A stretch of DNA of 60,026 bases from Bacillus sp. DNRA2 (GCF_012843265.1 NZ_JABAIT010000023.1:1-60026); one strand, 5' to 3'; counted from the stretch's first letter, positions 24,915 to 33,767 are shown. Notes: generated from the letters alone by a model not told the origin. A program made the numbers and translations.

Positions 24915-26420
24915 GTGATAGCGATGGTTAATTGGAGTGAAAAACTTGAAGCCAAGAGTTATATAGGAAAAATAGTACTTATTATACTTGCCTTCGCTAT
25001 TTTCCTAGGAGCTTTTTTGAATAATGAGGTGAAGGGTGCTGAAAGAAATTCAAATGATAAGATTGAGGCCATCGATACGTTTATCCAAAATAAGTTGGAC
25101 AAAAACCATATTCCTGGAGCAGCGGTAGCAATCACGTATAATAATGAGGTTATTTTCACAAAAGGCTATGGGAAGTCGGAAAATGGTGCACCAATTACAG
25201 ATCATACAGGATTTCCGATTGCTTCATTAAGCAAAGCATTTACAGCATTAGCTGTTATGCAGCTTGTTGAGGAGGATAAGGTTAACTTAGATCAGCCAAT
25301 TGCAACTTATTTACCGTCATTAATTTCCAAAGATAAAAAGTGGTCAAAGGTTACGCCTCGGCACTTATTAAATCATACTAGTGGCTTAACAGATAAAGCG
25401 TACCCTGATATGACAGTAGATCCCCAGCCGAAATCATTAGAAGATATGGTTCGGAAATTAAAGAATGTTTCTCTTACAAGTGAGCCAGGAACCGAATATC
25501 ATTACAATAATACGAATTACCAACTGCTGGCACTATTAGTGGAGAGGGTAAGCAATGAGGAATTTTCAAGCTATCTCAACCATCATATTTTTGTACCACT
25601 AGAGATGAAGGATACTTTTAATGTCTCAAATACAAAGCAATTCAATAAAAGCAACAAGTTAACTGAAGGGCATTACTTTTTATTTGGACAGCTAATTGCA
25701 AAAGATGAACCCGAGTGGTTTATTAACGGACCGGCAGGAATGGTTTCAACTGCAAAGGATATGGCTAATTGGTTGATTTTACAAGAAAATGAAGGAACAT
25801 ACAAAGGTCATGAGCTTCTTAGCAGTAAAGGAATTCAGGAAATGCAGACCCCGACAGGCACTAAGATTTCGTATGGTATGGGTTGGAATACCTTCAAAGA
25901 CTATAATGAAAACCGTTTGCAGCATAGCGGGATATTATGGACATATAAATCAGAGGCGTTAATATTACCTGAGTCGGGATATGGAATAGTTATCTTGTTC
26001 AATAGCGGTTTGAATGCATTTGTTGATTATTACTCCTTTATTGACGGCATTGCTAACATCTTAACTAATCAAGACGTAAATGAACCCTTCTATAACAATC
26101 AACTATTCGAGGGTATAGTAGGCTTCATAATCGTTCTATCTATTATTTTAGGAGTACGTCAGCTACTGCGTGTAAACCGTTGGGCGGAAAAATTCAAAAA
26201 AGGGCCAAAGTGGCGCTTTGCATTAAATTTCAGTTTAAGATTGATTCCTTTATTCCTATTAATCTTTTTGCCGAAGATCATGACGTTTATTGGTGGTGGG
26301 AGAGTACTTAGCTGGGAGGGGATACTACTGATGATACCAAGTGTATGTGTTTTGCTTGTGGTTGTTTCATTGGTTAATTTATTAATTGTAATTTTTCGGG
26401 TTAAGCGAATTTTTGAGTAG
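24915..26420 (+). CDS. Class C beta-lactamase-family membrane serine hydrolase
   Basis: A 501-aa penicillin-binding/esterase-type protein. An N-terminal helix (about 17-38) exports it. The hydrolase domain has SLSK as the SxxK nucleophile motif (near residue 97), YNN as the YxN motif, and HSG in place of KTG near the end. Three hydrophobic helices follow (about 400-495), making it membrane-bound at both ends. Possible roles are D-amino-acid peptidase, esterase or wall modification, as for FmtA/PbpE-like proteins; resistance is not implied. GTG at 24915 or ATG at 24924 could be the start. The neighbouring genes give no clue. Confidence 0.85.
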   Translation: MIAMVNWSEKLEAKSYIGKIVLIILAFAIFLGAFLNNEVKGAERNSNDKIEAIDTFIQNKLDKNHIPGAAVAITYNNEVIFTKGYGKSENGAPITDHTGFPIASLSKAFTALAVMQLVEEDKVNLDQPIATYLPSLISKDKKWSKVTPRHLLNHTSGLTDKAYPDMTVDPQPKSLEDMVRKLKNVSLTSEPGTEYHYNNTNYQLLALLVERVSNEEFSSYLNHHIFVPLEMKDTFNVSNTKQFNKSNKLTEGHYFLFGQLIAKDEPEWFINGPAGMVSTAKDMANWLILQENEGTYKGHELLSSKGIQEMQTPTGTKISYGMGWNTFKDYNENRLQHSGILWTYKSEALILPESGYGIVILFNSGLNAFVDYYSFIDGIANILTNQDVNEPFYNNQLFEGIVGFIIVLSIILGVRQLLRVNRWAEKFKKGPKWRFALNFSLRLIPLFLLIFLPKIMTFIGGGRVLSWEGILLMIPSVCVLLVVVSLVNLLIVIFRVKRIFE

Positions 26421-26462
26421 TTTTCTAGGTATTCTCAATTCCAATTGTTGATTTATATAAAA

Positions 26463-26502
26463 GCAAGACAAGATATAACGATGTTGTCATATCTTGTCTT
26501 GC
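26463..26502 (-). terminator. Terminator of yedE-yedF (between convergent genes)
   Basis: A perfect 14-bp inverted repeat GCAAGACAAGATAT / ATATCTTGTCTTGC. On the minus strand it is followed by TTTTATATAAAT. Confidence 0.85.
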
Positions 26503-26540
26503 ATACCGTTGTAACCACTTCAATTTGATGAAACATCTTT

Positions 26541-26786
26541 CTAGCTAACGACTTTAATATAGAAATAAATATCCTGACCAATTTTTTGTGGTTCCTTGAG
26601 GAGCCGGTAGCCATGTTTGACAGCTTCTTCAGGAACACTTCGAAACGATTGAGGACAGTCTGCGATAACCAGTAACACTTCGCCAATTTTCATAGTTTTT
26701 AGCGCATCCAGCGCATAAATGACAGGGTAGGGTCAAGGTTCACCGCGAATGTCTAAAGTATAATTGACATCTATCACCTGGGACAT
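26541..26786 (-). CDS. yedF: Predicted selenoprotein YedF (TusA-like), UGA-encoded Sec18
   Basis: An 81-residue TusA/SirA-fold protein read through one in-frame TGA (26733-26735). The frame gives LDIRGEP-U-PYPVIYALDAL, then VIADCPQSFRSVPEEAVKHGY. E. coli YedF has GEPCPYP and DCPQS at the same places, so TGA replaces the catalytic CPxP cysteine. The frame is otherwise open to TAG. AAAGGAGG lies 8 nt before the ATG, within the last codons of yedE (3-nt gap). A stem-loop at 26700-26717 fits a bacterial SECIS. Likely a sulfur/selenium carrier working with YedE. Alternative: a recent nonsense mutation. The selenocysteine machinery is not in this window. Confidence 0.85.
26700..26717 (-). promoter_or_regulatory. 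SECIS-like stem-loop downstream of the yedF UGA
   Basis: In the mRNA, UA-(U)-GCGC closes with GCGC-UA around a UGGAU loop. It has a bulged U, four GC pairs above it, and a G as second loop base. The apical loop begins 22 nt after the UGA, within the 16-37 nt window described for bacterial SECIS elements. E. coli fdhF has a similar bulged U and GG-containing loop. Confidence 0.7.
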
Positions 26787-26789
26787 GAA

Positions 26790-28019
26790 TTATGCCTCCT
26801 TTGTAGTATGAGCAGTCTGTTTGGAATTTTTGGTTTTAATCCCAGATCCATAACGGAATCGCTTTTCCCACCAGTTTGAAAGTGAATACCAGGCAATTAG
26901 CATGGCGATTGTTCCGAACAGGGCTCCCATCGGTCCCCATTGTTCAATTAAGTTCACCTTCGGCCAATTTTCAGTAAGAGTATGATAGATACCGAGATGA
27001 TCCCAGCCATAAGCAAGTATTGTTGCTCCAACAATATTACCTATTCCAACCACCCAGAATAACAATTGGCCTTCCATTGCCCGATACATCATGCCAGTCT
27101 CACAGCCTCCGGCAAGAACAATTCCAAATCCAAACAAGAGTCCACCGATTGCTGTGCTAGGAGCCGCAATTTTTATAATTGCAACAGATCCCATTTGAAT
27201 ATAGAAAAAGGTTACCACAACACTTATCATCATACCAACAGCCAATGCTTTAGACATTACGGCCCGACCGCTAATCCACAAATCACGGAAAGCAGATGTG
27301 AAGCAAATTTGCCCTCGCTCAATCAACATTCCAAACAGTGCTCCGGCGATACAGGCAACTCCGAGCATTGATTTTCCTATCGAGAAAAAGTAAAGGATAA
27401 GTGCAAGATAAATAACAGCGAAAATAAATCCCAAAATCGGTTGAATCTGCCTTTTTTGGATGTCTTGAGCGATAACCGGATTCACCGAGCCTTTTATTAA
27501 GCTTGGTTTACCACGCCACCATTTTGTATTTACAACTTTAACACCAAAGTAGGTTCCAATGGCAGTAGTCAGCATAAAAATCCAAGAATGGAATGAAAAT
27601 TGTGGGACACCCGTGAAAAAGGCTGCCAAGTTACAACCTAGGGCGAGACGTGCTCCAAATCCTGCAATGATTCCACCAATAAAACCTTGGATTAGCCGCC
27701 GCTTTTGTTTCGGTACGCGAATCTTAAAGCTATTGCTAAGTAAAATGGTAATGAATGCACCAATCAACATCCCAATAACAATCCAACCATCTGTTCGGCT
27801 CAGTGGAGATCCTTCAAAACCAACTAGTTGAAAATATGCCCATTGTGATACATCAATTCCGAACAATCCTAAGATATGCCCACCCAGTCTGGTAAATTCT
27901 CCGGTAACTGCCCAAACAGTACCTGTAAATCCGAAATATAATGCACTGACAAGACCTGCAATACTAATTGCTATGAAGGGATTCCAATACTCTTTGAAGA
28001 TTTTTTGATAAAGATTCAT
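26790..28019 (-). CDS. yedE: Selenium/sulfur-metabolism membrane transporter YedE
   Basis: A 409-aa polytopic membrane protein of the YeeE/YedE family with about ten helices. Two internally similar halves carry conserved Cys-containing motifs ARLALGCNLAAFFTGVPQF, ERGQICFTSAFRD and AGGCETGMMYRA. These and the N-terminal GTVWAVTGEFTRLGG follow E. coli YedE very closely. The family is predicted to import a sulfur or selenium species and is linked to selenium use when paired with YedF. ATG at 28019 has AAGGGAG about 9 nt upstream; the upstream ATG at 28058 lacks one. Cotranscribed with yedF. A hairpin-rich leader precedes it. Confidence 0.93.
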   Translation of the reverse strand: MNLYQKIFKEYWNPFIAISIAGLVSALYFGFTGTVWAVTGEFTRLGGHILGLFGIDVSQWAYFQLVGFEGSPLSRTDGWIVIGMLIGAFITILLSNSFKIRVPKQKRRLIQGFIGGIIAGFGARLALGCNLAAFFTGVPQFSFHSWIFMLTTAIGTYFGVKVVNTKWWRGKPSLIKGSVNPVIAQDIQKRQIQPILGFIFAVIYLALILYFFSIGKSMLGVACIAGALFGMLIERGQICFTSAFRDLWISGRAVMSKALAVGMMISVVVTFFYIQMGSVAIIKIAAPSTAIGGLLFGFGIVLAGGCETGMMYRAMEGQLLFWVVGIGNIVGATILAYGWDHLGIYHTLTENWPKVNLIEQWGPMGALFGTIAMLIAWYSLSNWWEKRFRYGSGIKTKNSKQTAHTTKEA

Positions 28020-28092
28020 GAAATTAATCTCCCTTTCTTGAAATCGCCTGAGAAACATTCCTATTTATTTGTCCATAAAGGTATATACAGAC

Positions 28093-28215
28093 AAAAAATG
28101 CCTAGGGGTTTCCAGGCATTCTTAAAGTTATATTCTTCTTAATTTAGCGTTAGCACGGTCGTTAAACAATTCATTTTATCGATAAGTTGATTGGAAACGT
28201 ATCGAAGTTATCGAT
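28093..28215 (-). promoter_or_regulatory. Leader of yedE with terminator-like hairpin
   Basis: On the minus strand, an inverted repeat ATCGATAA..TTATCGAT (28178-28215) is followed by a hairpin AATGCCT..AGGCATT (28097-28120). The hairpin ends in TTTTTT, 74 nt before yedE. No minus-strand gene lies upstream that this could terminate, so it may be an attenuator. No known riboswitch class is recognised. Confidence 0.45.
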
Positions 28216-28350
28216 ATAAAATGTGTCATAATTCATGTAGCATTCTTAGGTAGTAAACTAGAAAATAGAAACTTGCTATTATGTAAGCTAAAATAAAGGA
28301 AAACTTTCACATATGGAAATTCATAAATTGAGATTTTCAGAGGAGTATAT

Positions 28351-29574
28351 ATGGAACGACTGAAGCTAAAAAAGACCGAAAAACTAACGAAGGTATCGAT
28401 TCTGAACCAAGGTAAAACATATTTACGGGATGTTTCCAGTCAAAATATTTCAGCAGGACTAATCTCTTTCACGTTAATTATGACAGGTCCAGCTTTAATT
28501 ATTCTCCAAGCGGCTGCAACAGGTCATTTTACAAGTCAGCAAACGATTAATTGGATTTTTTCTGTCTATTTCTTTGGAGGAATATTTGGAATTCTACTTC
28601 CGTTGTTGTTTAGAATCCCAATAACGGGAGGACATTCGATTTCTGGAGTGGCATTTTTAGCTACAGTTACAGCTAATTTTACATATCCGCAGTTAATAGG
28701 CGGATATGTCCTATCAGGCTTGTTAATCTTGATCATTGGTTTATCAGGTATTTTTACAAAAATGATAAAGTGGGTTCCAAAAGAAGTGATTTCGGCAATG
28801 CTTGCAGGACTTGTAACCAATTACGTAGTCCAACTTGTAGCGAGCATTAAGGTTTTACCGATAATAGGTGGAGCAGCATTGCTAAGTTATTTTATAGGCA
28901 TAAAATTTTCAAGAAAAATACCAGCAGTGATGATTGCTGTTGTTGTTGCATTTATAGCTTTGTTTGTCAGCAAAAAAGTGGAAATAGCTGCTGCAACAGG
29001 GTTTTCTTTTTCATTTCCTGAGTTTGTTATGCCAGAATTTACTTGGAGTGGGATTGTGACACTTGCTGTTCCTCTGGCATTGTTAATTTTGAGTAATGAT
29101 GTAGCTACAGGAATTGGTGCACTTGAAAGTTCAAAATTTGAACCTCCAATTCGCAAAATCGTCTCTTTGAGTGGAGGCTTTTCAATTATAGCTAGCTTTT
29201 TTGGTGGACAATCGGCAAATATTGCTGGAATGATGACAGCAATTTGCGCCAATCCGGAATCTGGGGTAAGAACTAAACGGTATTTGGCATCAATTATTTC
29301 TGGAGTTTTAACCGTATTATTCGGCATCTTTTCCTGGAAAATTGTCCCGTTTATCCAATCCTTACCTAAGGAATTTGTTTCGATGTTGGCAGGTTTTTCA
29401 TTAATTGGGGTGCTTTTATCAAGTTTACAAATGGGTTTTTCCGAAAATAGATATCGCTTAAGTGCTTTGTTTGCCTTTCTCATCCCGCTTTCACAAGTAT
29501 CTTTCTTCCATATTAGTGCTCCGGTGTGGGGATTGGTGGTTGGAGCCATTCTTGCAAAGACCGTAGAAAAATAG
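28351..29574 (+). CDS. BenE-family benzoate/H+ symporter-like transporter
   Basis: A 407-aa inner-membrane protein with about 12 hydrophobic helices. It resembles BenE/YdcO transporters (related to the NCS2 fold): FRIPITGGHSISGVAFLATV, a conserved GVLLSSLQMGF region near the end, and LLILSNDVATGIGALES in the middle. The substrate is uncertain, since no benzoate catabolism genes are nearby. ATG at 28351 has AGAGGAG 8 nt upstream. The 340 nt after it, up to mqo, contains a TATAAT at 29650-29655 and no clear gene. Confidence 0.88.
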   Translation: MERLKLKKTEKLTKVSILNQGKTYLRDVSSQNISAGLISFTLIMTGPALIILQAAATGHFTSQQTINWIFSVYFFGGIFGILLPLLFRIPITGGHSISGVAFLATVTANFTYPQLIGGYVLSGLLILIIGLSGIFTKMIKWVPKEVISAMLAGLVTNYVVQLVASIKVLPIIGGAALLSYFIGIKFSRKIPAVMIAVVVAFIALFVSKKVEIAAATGFSFSFPEFVMPEFTWSGIVTLAVPLALLILSNDVATGIGALESSKFEPPIRKIVSLSGGFSIIASFFGGQSANIAGMMTAICANPESGVRTKRYLASIISGVLTVLFGIFSWKIVPFIQSLPKEFVSMLAGFSLIGVLLSSLQMGFSENRYRLSALFAFLIPLSQVSFFHISAPVWGLVVGAILAKTVEK

Positions 29575-29915
29575 AGCAGATTTTCAGAAATTTGTATATA
29601 ACTGGTGATAAGTGTAAATTGTACTTGGTGAAAATTCTGAAAATAGTGGTATAATGAAGGTTGTATTAAAGGGGTAAAAATCTGGTTTTTTAGTTGAATA
29701 GACAGAAGATAATGCATTCAACTTTTATTAAAGCTCTTAACTATTATATAATAGTAAATAAATATTTTAATATTTTGATAACAATGATACACTTATAAGA
29801 GGTTATTTTTGATCCAGAAAAAATGTGTGATTAGGTCTTGGCATGGCTTCTTGTGGCGCCTAAGCGGGAGCGCATACATTCTTTCTGCAAATCTTATAAT
29901 ATAGGGATGGGAAAA

Positions 29916-31430
29916 ATGGGCAACAGACAAACTAAAACAGATGTAATCTTAATTGGTGCCGGAATTATGAGTGCCACTTTGGGGTCACTGCTGAAGGAAT
30001 TAGTTCCAGACTGGAAAATTACTGTGTTTGAAAAGCTCGCAAAAGCTGGGGAAGAAAGCTCTAACGAATGGAATAATGCAGGAACGGGACATGCTGCACT
30101 TTGCGAACTTAATTACACAAGTGAAAAACAGGACGGATCTATTGATATTAGCAAAGCTATTAATATCAATGAGCAGTTTCAGGTTTCAATGCAGTTTTGG
30201 TCTTATCTAGTAAAAAGCAATCTCATTAGTAATCCGCAAGACTTTATCATGCCAATACCTCATATGAGCTTAGTACAAGGGGACAGCAATGTTAACTTCT
30301 TAAAGAAGCGTTTTCAAGCGCTTTCAAACAACCCACTTTTTCAAGGCATGGAGTTTTCTGAGAATCCTGAAAAATTGATGGAATGGATTCCATTAATTAT
30401 GAAAGAGCGCTCAGACAATGAACCAATCGCAGCAACAAGAATTGAAACAGGTACGGATGTTAACTTTGGTGCGTTAACACGGATGTTGTTTGATCACCTA
30501 AGTAGTAAAGACGTCTCTATTAATTATAACCATAGTGTAGATAATATTAAACGCAATAGTGACGGTTCATGGGATTTAAAAGTTCGAAATCAAGAAAGTG
30601 GTAGTGTTGAAAATCATTCTGCAAAATTCGTCTTTATTGGCGGCGGAGGCGGAAGCTTACATTTACTTCAAAAAACTGGTATTCCTGAAAGCAAACATAT
30701 TGGCGGATTCCCAGTAAGCGGTATCTTCATGGTCTGTAATAAACCAGAAGTGGTTGAGCAGCATCATGCAAAAGTGTACGGTAAAGCTAAAGTTGGTGCG
30801 CCACCAATGTCTGTACCGCATCTTGACACTCGCTATATTGATAATAAAAAATCGCTACTATTTGGACCATTTGCTGGTTTCTCACCGAAGTTTTTAAAGA
30901 ACGGTTCTATGCTTGATTTAATTACGTCTATCAAGCCTGATAATCTATTAACAATGCTAGCTGCAGGTGCTAAAGAAATGTCATTAACAAAGTACCTTAT
31001 TCAGCAAGTAATGTTATCAAAAGAACAACGTATGGAAGAATTGCGCGAATTCATCCCGACTGCTAAGAGCGAAGATTGGGATTTAGTAGTTGCAGGTCAA
31101 CGTGTACAGGTTATTAAAGATACTCCATCTGGTAAAGGCACACTTCAATTTGGTACAGAAGTTATTACTGCTGGTGATGGATCAGTAGCGGCTTTACTTG
31201 GTGCTTCACCGGGTGCTTCAACGGCTGTTCACGTTATGCTTGAAGTAATCAAGAAGTGTTTCCCGCAACAATTAAAAGAGTGGGAGCCAAAAATTAAAGA
31301 AATGATTCCTTCATTTGGTGTTTCTTTATTAAAACATCCAGAGTTACTAAAAGAAATTCAAACCACAACTTCTGAGGCTCTTGGTTTAGCAGACAAGAAA
31401 CAAGAAGAGAAAGTACCAGAATTGGTTTAA
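29916..31430 (+). CDS. mqo: Malate:quinone oxidoreductase
   Basis: A 504-aa FAD enzyme oxidising malate to oxaloacetate and feeding electrons to menaquinone at the membrane. It has the N-terminal [13 protein letters not shown] nucleotide-binding motif, [35 protein letters not shown] and the C-terminal [15 protein letters not shown]; all are Mqo hallmarks. ATG at 29916 is chosen because AGGGATGGG sits upstream and the length then fits the family (about 500). ATG at 29907 is possible. A perfect bidirectional terminator follows. Confidence 0.96.
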   Translation: MGNRQTKTDVILIGAGIMSATLGSLLKELVPDWKITVFEKLAKAGEESSNEWNNAGTGHAALCELNYTSEKQDGSIDISKAININEQFQVSMQFWSYLVKSNLISNPQDFIMPIPHMSLVQGDSNVNFLKKRFQALSNNPLFQGMEFSENPEKLMEWIPLIMKERSDNEPIAATRIETGTDVNFGALTRMLFDHLSSKDVSINYNHSVDNIKRNSDGSWDLKVRNQESGSVENHSAKFVFIGGGGGSLHLLQKTGIPESKHIGGFPVSGIFMVCNKPEVVEQHHAKVYGKAKVGAPPMSVPHLDTRYIDNKKSLLFGPFAGFSPKFLKNGSMLDLITSIKPDNLLTMLAAGAKEMSLTKYLIQQVMLSKEQRMEELREFIPTAKSEDWDLVVAGQRVQVIKDTPSGKGTLQFGTEVITAGDGSVAALLGASPGASTAVHVMLEVIKKCFPQQLKEWEPKIKEMIPSFGVSLLKHPELLKEIQTTTSEALGLADKKQEEKVPELV

Positions 31431-31444
31431 CGATAATAGATATG

Positions 31445-31486
31445 AAAATTGCCAGACACCAAAGTGTGTCTGGCAATTTTTTATTT
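31445..31486. terminator. Bidirectional terminator mqo / marR
   Basis: A perfect 15-bp stem AAAATTGCCAGACAC / GTGTCTGGCAATTTT with T tail. Confidence 0.9.
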
Positions 31487-31912
31487 ATTAAACAGTTTCC
31501 CTTGTAGGACATCAATTGCCCTCTCAATTTCTACTAGATCTTCGCTTGAAACATCGGTAATGCGGTTCAGGAAATGAGCCTCAATTGTCGCAAAGGCCTC
31601 TTTCATCATGATTTCCCCTTCAGGTGAGAGACGGATAACTAGTTTGCGGCGATCATCACGGTCATGGATCTTCTCAATTATCCCTTTTTCACTTAATTTA
31701 CTAAGCTCTCTGCTTGTGTTGGGCATAGACATGTTTTGACATTCGTTAATTTCACTTGGGGTCACAGGCTGATTAACAGCGATATATTCTAGGATTTTAT
31801 ATTGAACCGTTGAAATGGATGGTGGCTTTGCATCTTTCGTAAGCTCATTGGTTACTCGATGTACAGAAGATGTAAATGCTACTAGTTTGTAAAATAAATC
31901 TTTAGTGTTCAC
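31481..31912 (-). CDS. MarR-family regulator
   Basis: A roughly 143-aa winged-helix protein. The recognition region is SMPNTSRELSKLSEKGII and the wing is HDRDDRRKLVIRLSPEG, typical MarR. GTG at 31912 has AGAGGTG 6 nt upstream; GTG at 31921 would overlap that site. It is divergent from a flavodoxin-fold quinone reductase gene. Two identical palindromes lie between them, so it likely represses both genes and responds to electrophiles or quinones, as MhqR/YodB-type systems do. The ligand is inferred from the partner only. Confidence 0.9.
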   Translation of the reverse strand: MNTKDLFYKLVAFTSSVHRVTNELTKDAKPPSISTVQYKILEYIAVNQPVTPSEINECQNMSMPNTSRELSKLSEKGIIEKIHDRDDRRKLVIRLSPEGEIMMKEAFATIEAHFLNRITDVSSEDLVEIERAIDVLQGKLFNK

Positions 31913-31946
31913 TTGGTTCACCTCTTAATCACAAGATATCAAAATA

Positions 31947-32015
31947 ATTATCAATAAACAATTATCAATTGATAAACAAATTACAAGGTGTTAGTATATA
32001 GTTATCAATTGATAA
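31947..32015. promoter_or_regulatory. Twin MarR operators and promoter
   Basis: TTATCAATTGATAA occurs at 31962-31975 and 32002-32015, 40 bp centre to centre (about four helical turns). An extra half-site ATTATCAAT lies at 31947-31955. The first overlaps a TTGATA -35 (31970-31975); TAGTAT/TATATA near 31992-32000 is the -10 of the downstream gene. Confidence 0.85.
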
Positions 32016-32030
32016 TTAGAGAGGTGCCCT

Positions 32031-32618
32031 ATGAATGTATTAATTGTTTACACTTATCCTAATCATCAAGGTTTAAATTACTCATTTTTTCAGAAAGCAA
32101 TCAAAGGGAGTCAAGAAAACCCAAAGGTTAAAGAAGTCAAAGTTTTAGACCTTTATGAAGAAGGCTTTAATCCGGTTTTGGTGTTTAATGAACAAAAACG
32201 AAGACGTGATATGTATAAGGATCCACATCTAGAAAAATATCGGCAGCAAATAATGTGGGCCGATAAACTGGTATTTATTTATCCGATTTGGTGGGGGCGG
32301 CCGCCAGCAATGCTTATGGGCTACATTGACCAATTATTTGCATCAAATTTTGCTTATAAAGATCACAGGGGGCATTTTCCAGAAGGGTTGTTGAAAGGAA
32401 AATCTGTTGTGTGTGTTTCTACTATGAAAGGACCAACGCATTATCCGCTGTTATGGTTAAATAATGCACATAAAGTTTTACTAAAGCGAGCTTTATTTAG
32501 CTTTGTTGGTATTAAGAAGGTGAAGTTTTTTGAATTTGGAAAAATGGAAAGTCCGAATGGAAATCAAACGAAAAAGCTAGATAAAATTTATCATTATTTT
32601 AAAAAGATTAAACACTAG
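32031..32618 (+). CDS. Flavodoxin-fold NAD(P)H oxidoreductase (quinone reductase type)
   Basis: A 195-aa protein of the NQO1/KefF/MdaB family. The FMN/FAD phosphate loop is in IVYTYPNHQGLNYSF, and FIYPIWWGRPPAMLMGYID is the signature segment forming the flavin and substrate site. It likely reduces quinones by two electrons with NAD(P)H in the cytoplasm. GAGAGGTG precedes the ATG. Control by the divergent MarR is expected from twin operators. A parS-like palindrome lies 27 nt after the stop. Confidence 0.9.
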   Translation: MNVLIVYTYPNHQGLNYSFFQKAIKGSQENPKVKEVKVLDLYEEGFNPVLVFNEQKRRRDMYKDPHLEKYRQQIMWADKLVFIYPIWWGRPPAMLMGYIDQLFASNFAYKDHRGHFPEGLLKGKSVVCVSTMKGPTHYPLLWLNNAHKVLLKRALFSFVGIKKVKFFEFGKMESPNGNQTKKLDKIYHYFKKIKH

Positions 32619-32644
32619 GTGCTAAATCACCATTTAAAATTTTT

Positions 32645-32660
32645 CGTTTCACGTGAAACA
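32645..32660. other. Second parS-like site (15/16)
   Basis: CGTTTCACGTGAAACA differs from the parS consensus TGTTTCACGTGAAACA only at the first base. It lies in an intergenic region. Confidence 0.85.
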
Positions 32661-32780
32661 TCCATCTATTATTTTGAAAATTAGTTCAACCTCCTATACA
32701 AGTGCCCTTTCTTCTACATAGGATACAAAAGCTATGATAGGAAGGGGATATATGAATTGGAAATAGAGGTTGAACCATTC

Positions 32781-33767
32781 ATGAGGGCTCTTGTTACGGG
32801 TGGTGCTGGATTTATTGGTTCTCATTTAGTTGAACAACTATTAAATCAAGGATATAAAGTTATTACATTGGATGATTTATCGACTGGAAAATTAAGATAC
32901 TTAAATAATATAATCGATCATCCTCATCATATTTTTGTACAAGGCTCTGCATTAGATCGAGCTTTATTAAGGGACCTTATCGAGGAATGTGATGTGATTT
33001 TCCATATGGCAGCTGTTTTAGGCGTAAAAAACACTGTAGACAATCCGCTAAAGGTAATTGAGGGAAATATTGATTCGACGCGAAATGTGTTAGAGCTTGC
33101 TTTTCCTCGTAAAAAAAAGGTCATCTTTGCTTCAACATCAGAGATTTATGGAAAAAATGAGGAATTACCGTTTGCTGAGGATAACTCAAGTAGAGTACTA
33201 GGGCCGACACACATCCATCGTTGGTGCTATGCTACAGCTAAAGCTCTTGATGAACATTTATGCTTTGCCTATGGTGAAAAGGGTTTACCAGTCACTGTTG
33301 TAAGGTATTTTAATACCTATGGGCCTCGGCAGAATGGTACACAATATGGTCAAGTAATACCAAAATTTATTAAGGCAGCACTGAAAAACGAACCAATAAC
33401 GATTTATGGAGACGGTGAACAGTCCCGTTGTTTTACATTTATTGATGACACGGTTATTGGAACGATTGCTTGTATCGATGCTAAAACTAATCAGCAGGTG
33501 TTCAATATTGGCATCGATCAAGTAACAACAATTAATGAACTAGCATTAAAAATAAAGGTACTTAGCAACTCTTCATCCGAAATAACGTATATTCCTTATT
33601 CACAAGCCTATGGTCAAGGTTATGAGGACATGCAAAAAAGAGTCCCGAATATTTTAAAGGCAAAACAGATGTTAAACTATAACCCTTCAGTAAAACTGGC
33701 AGATGGATTAATGCGAACAATCGAATGGTATCGAGACGATCTGAGTTTTGAAGGTGATAGAAATTAA
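32781..33767 (+). CDS. NAD-dependent sugar-nucleotide epimerase/dehydratase
   Basis: A 328-aa extended SDR. The N-terminal Rossmann motif is GGAGFIGSH. ASTSEIYG contains the catalytic Ser/Thr, and the YxxxK motif is YATAK. The C-terminal half includes NTYGPRQNG and SRCFTFIDD. It is closest to UDP-glucose 4-epimerase and UDP-glucuronate decarboxylase-like enzymes. The ATG at 32781 fits the family start; an in-frame TTG at 32757 is less likely. No glycan operon surrounds it, so the substrate remains open. Confidence 0.88.
   Translation: MRALVTGGAGFIGSHLVEQLLNQGYKVITLDDLSTGKLRYLNNIIDHPHHIFVQGSALDRALLRDLIEECDVIFHMAAVLGVKNTVDNPLKVIEGNIDSTRNVLELAFPRKKKVIFASTSEIYGKNEELPFAEDNSSRVLGPTHIHRWCYATAKALDEHLCFAYGEKGLPVTVVRYFNTYGPRQNGTQYGQVIPKFIKAALKNEPITIYGDGEQSRCFTFIDDTVIGTIACIDAKTNQQVFNIGIDQVTTINELALKIKVLSNSSSEITYIPYSQAYGQGYEDMQKRVPNILKAKQMLNYNPSVKLADGLMRTIEWYRDDLSFEGDRN

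Noticed and set aside
24915-26420. Antibiotic-resistance beta-lactamase
   Set aside because: The class C fold is shared by many esterases and peptidases. Here the third motif is HSG and the protein has C-terminal membrane helices, so resistance is not supported.
26541-26786. yedF as a simple pseudogene caused by a nonsense mutation
   Set aside because: A random stop would rarely fall exactly on the CPxP cysteine. The rest of the frame, ribosome-binding site, operon structure and terminator are intact, and a SECIS-like hairpin follows. It is kept only as the alternative to test.
23130-28058. A single tetrapyrrole/selenium island from staygreen to yedE
   Set aside because: The staygreen, Gfo/Idh/MocA, serine hydrolase and yedEF genes have separate terminators and mixed strands. 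No sign of common regulation or transfer is visible.
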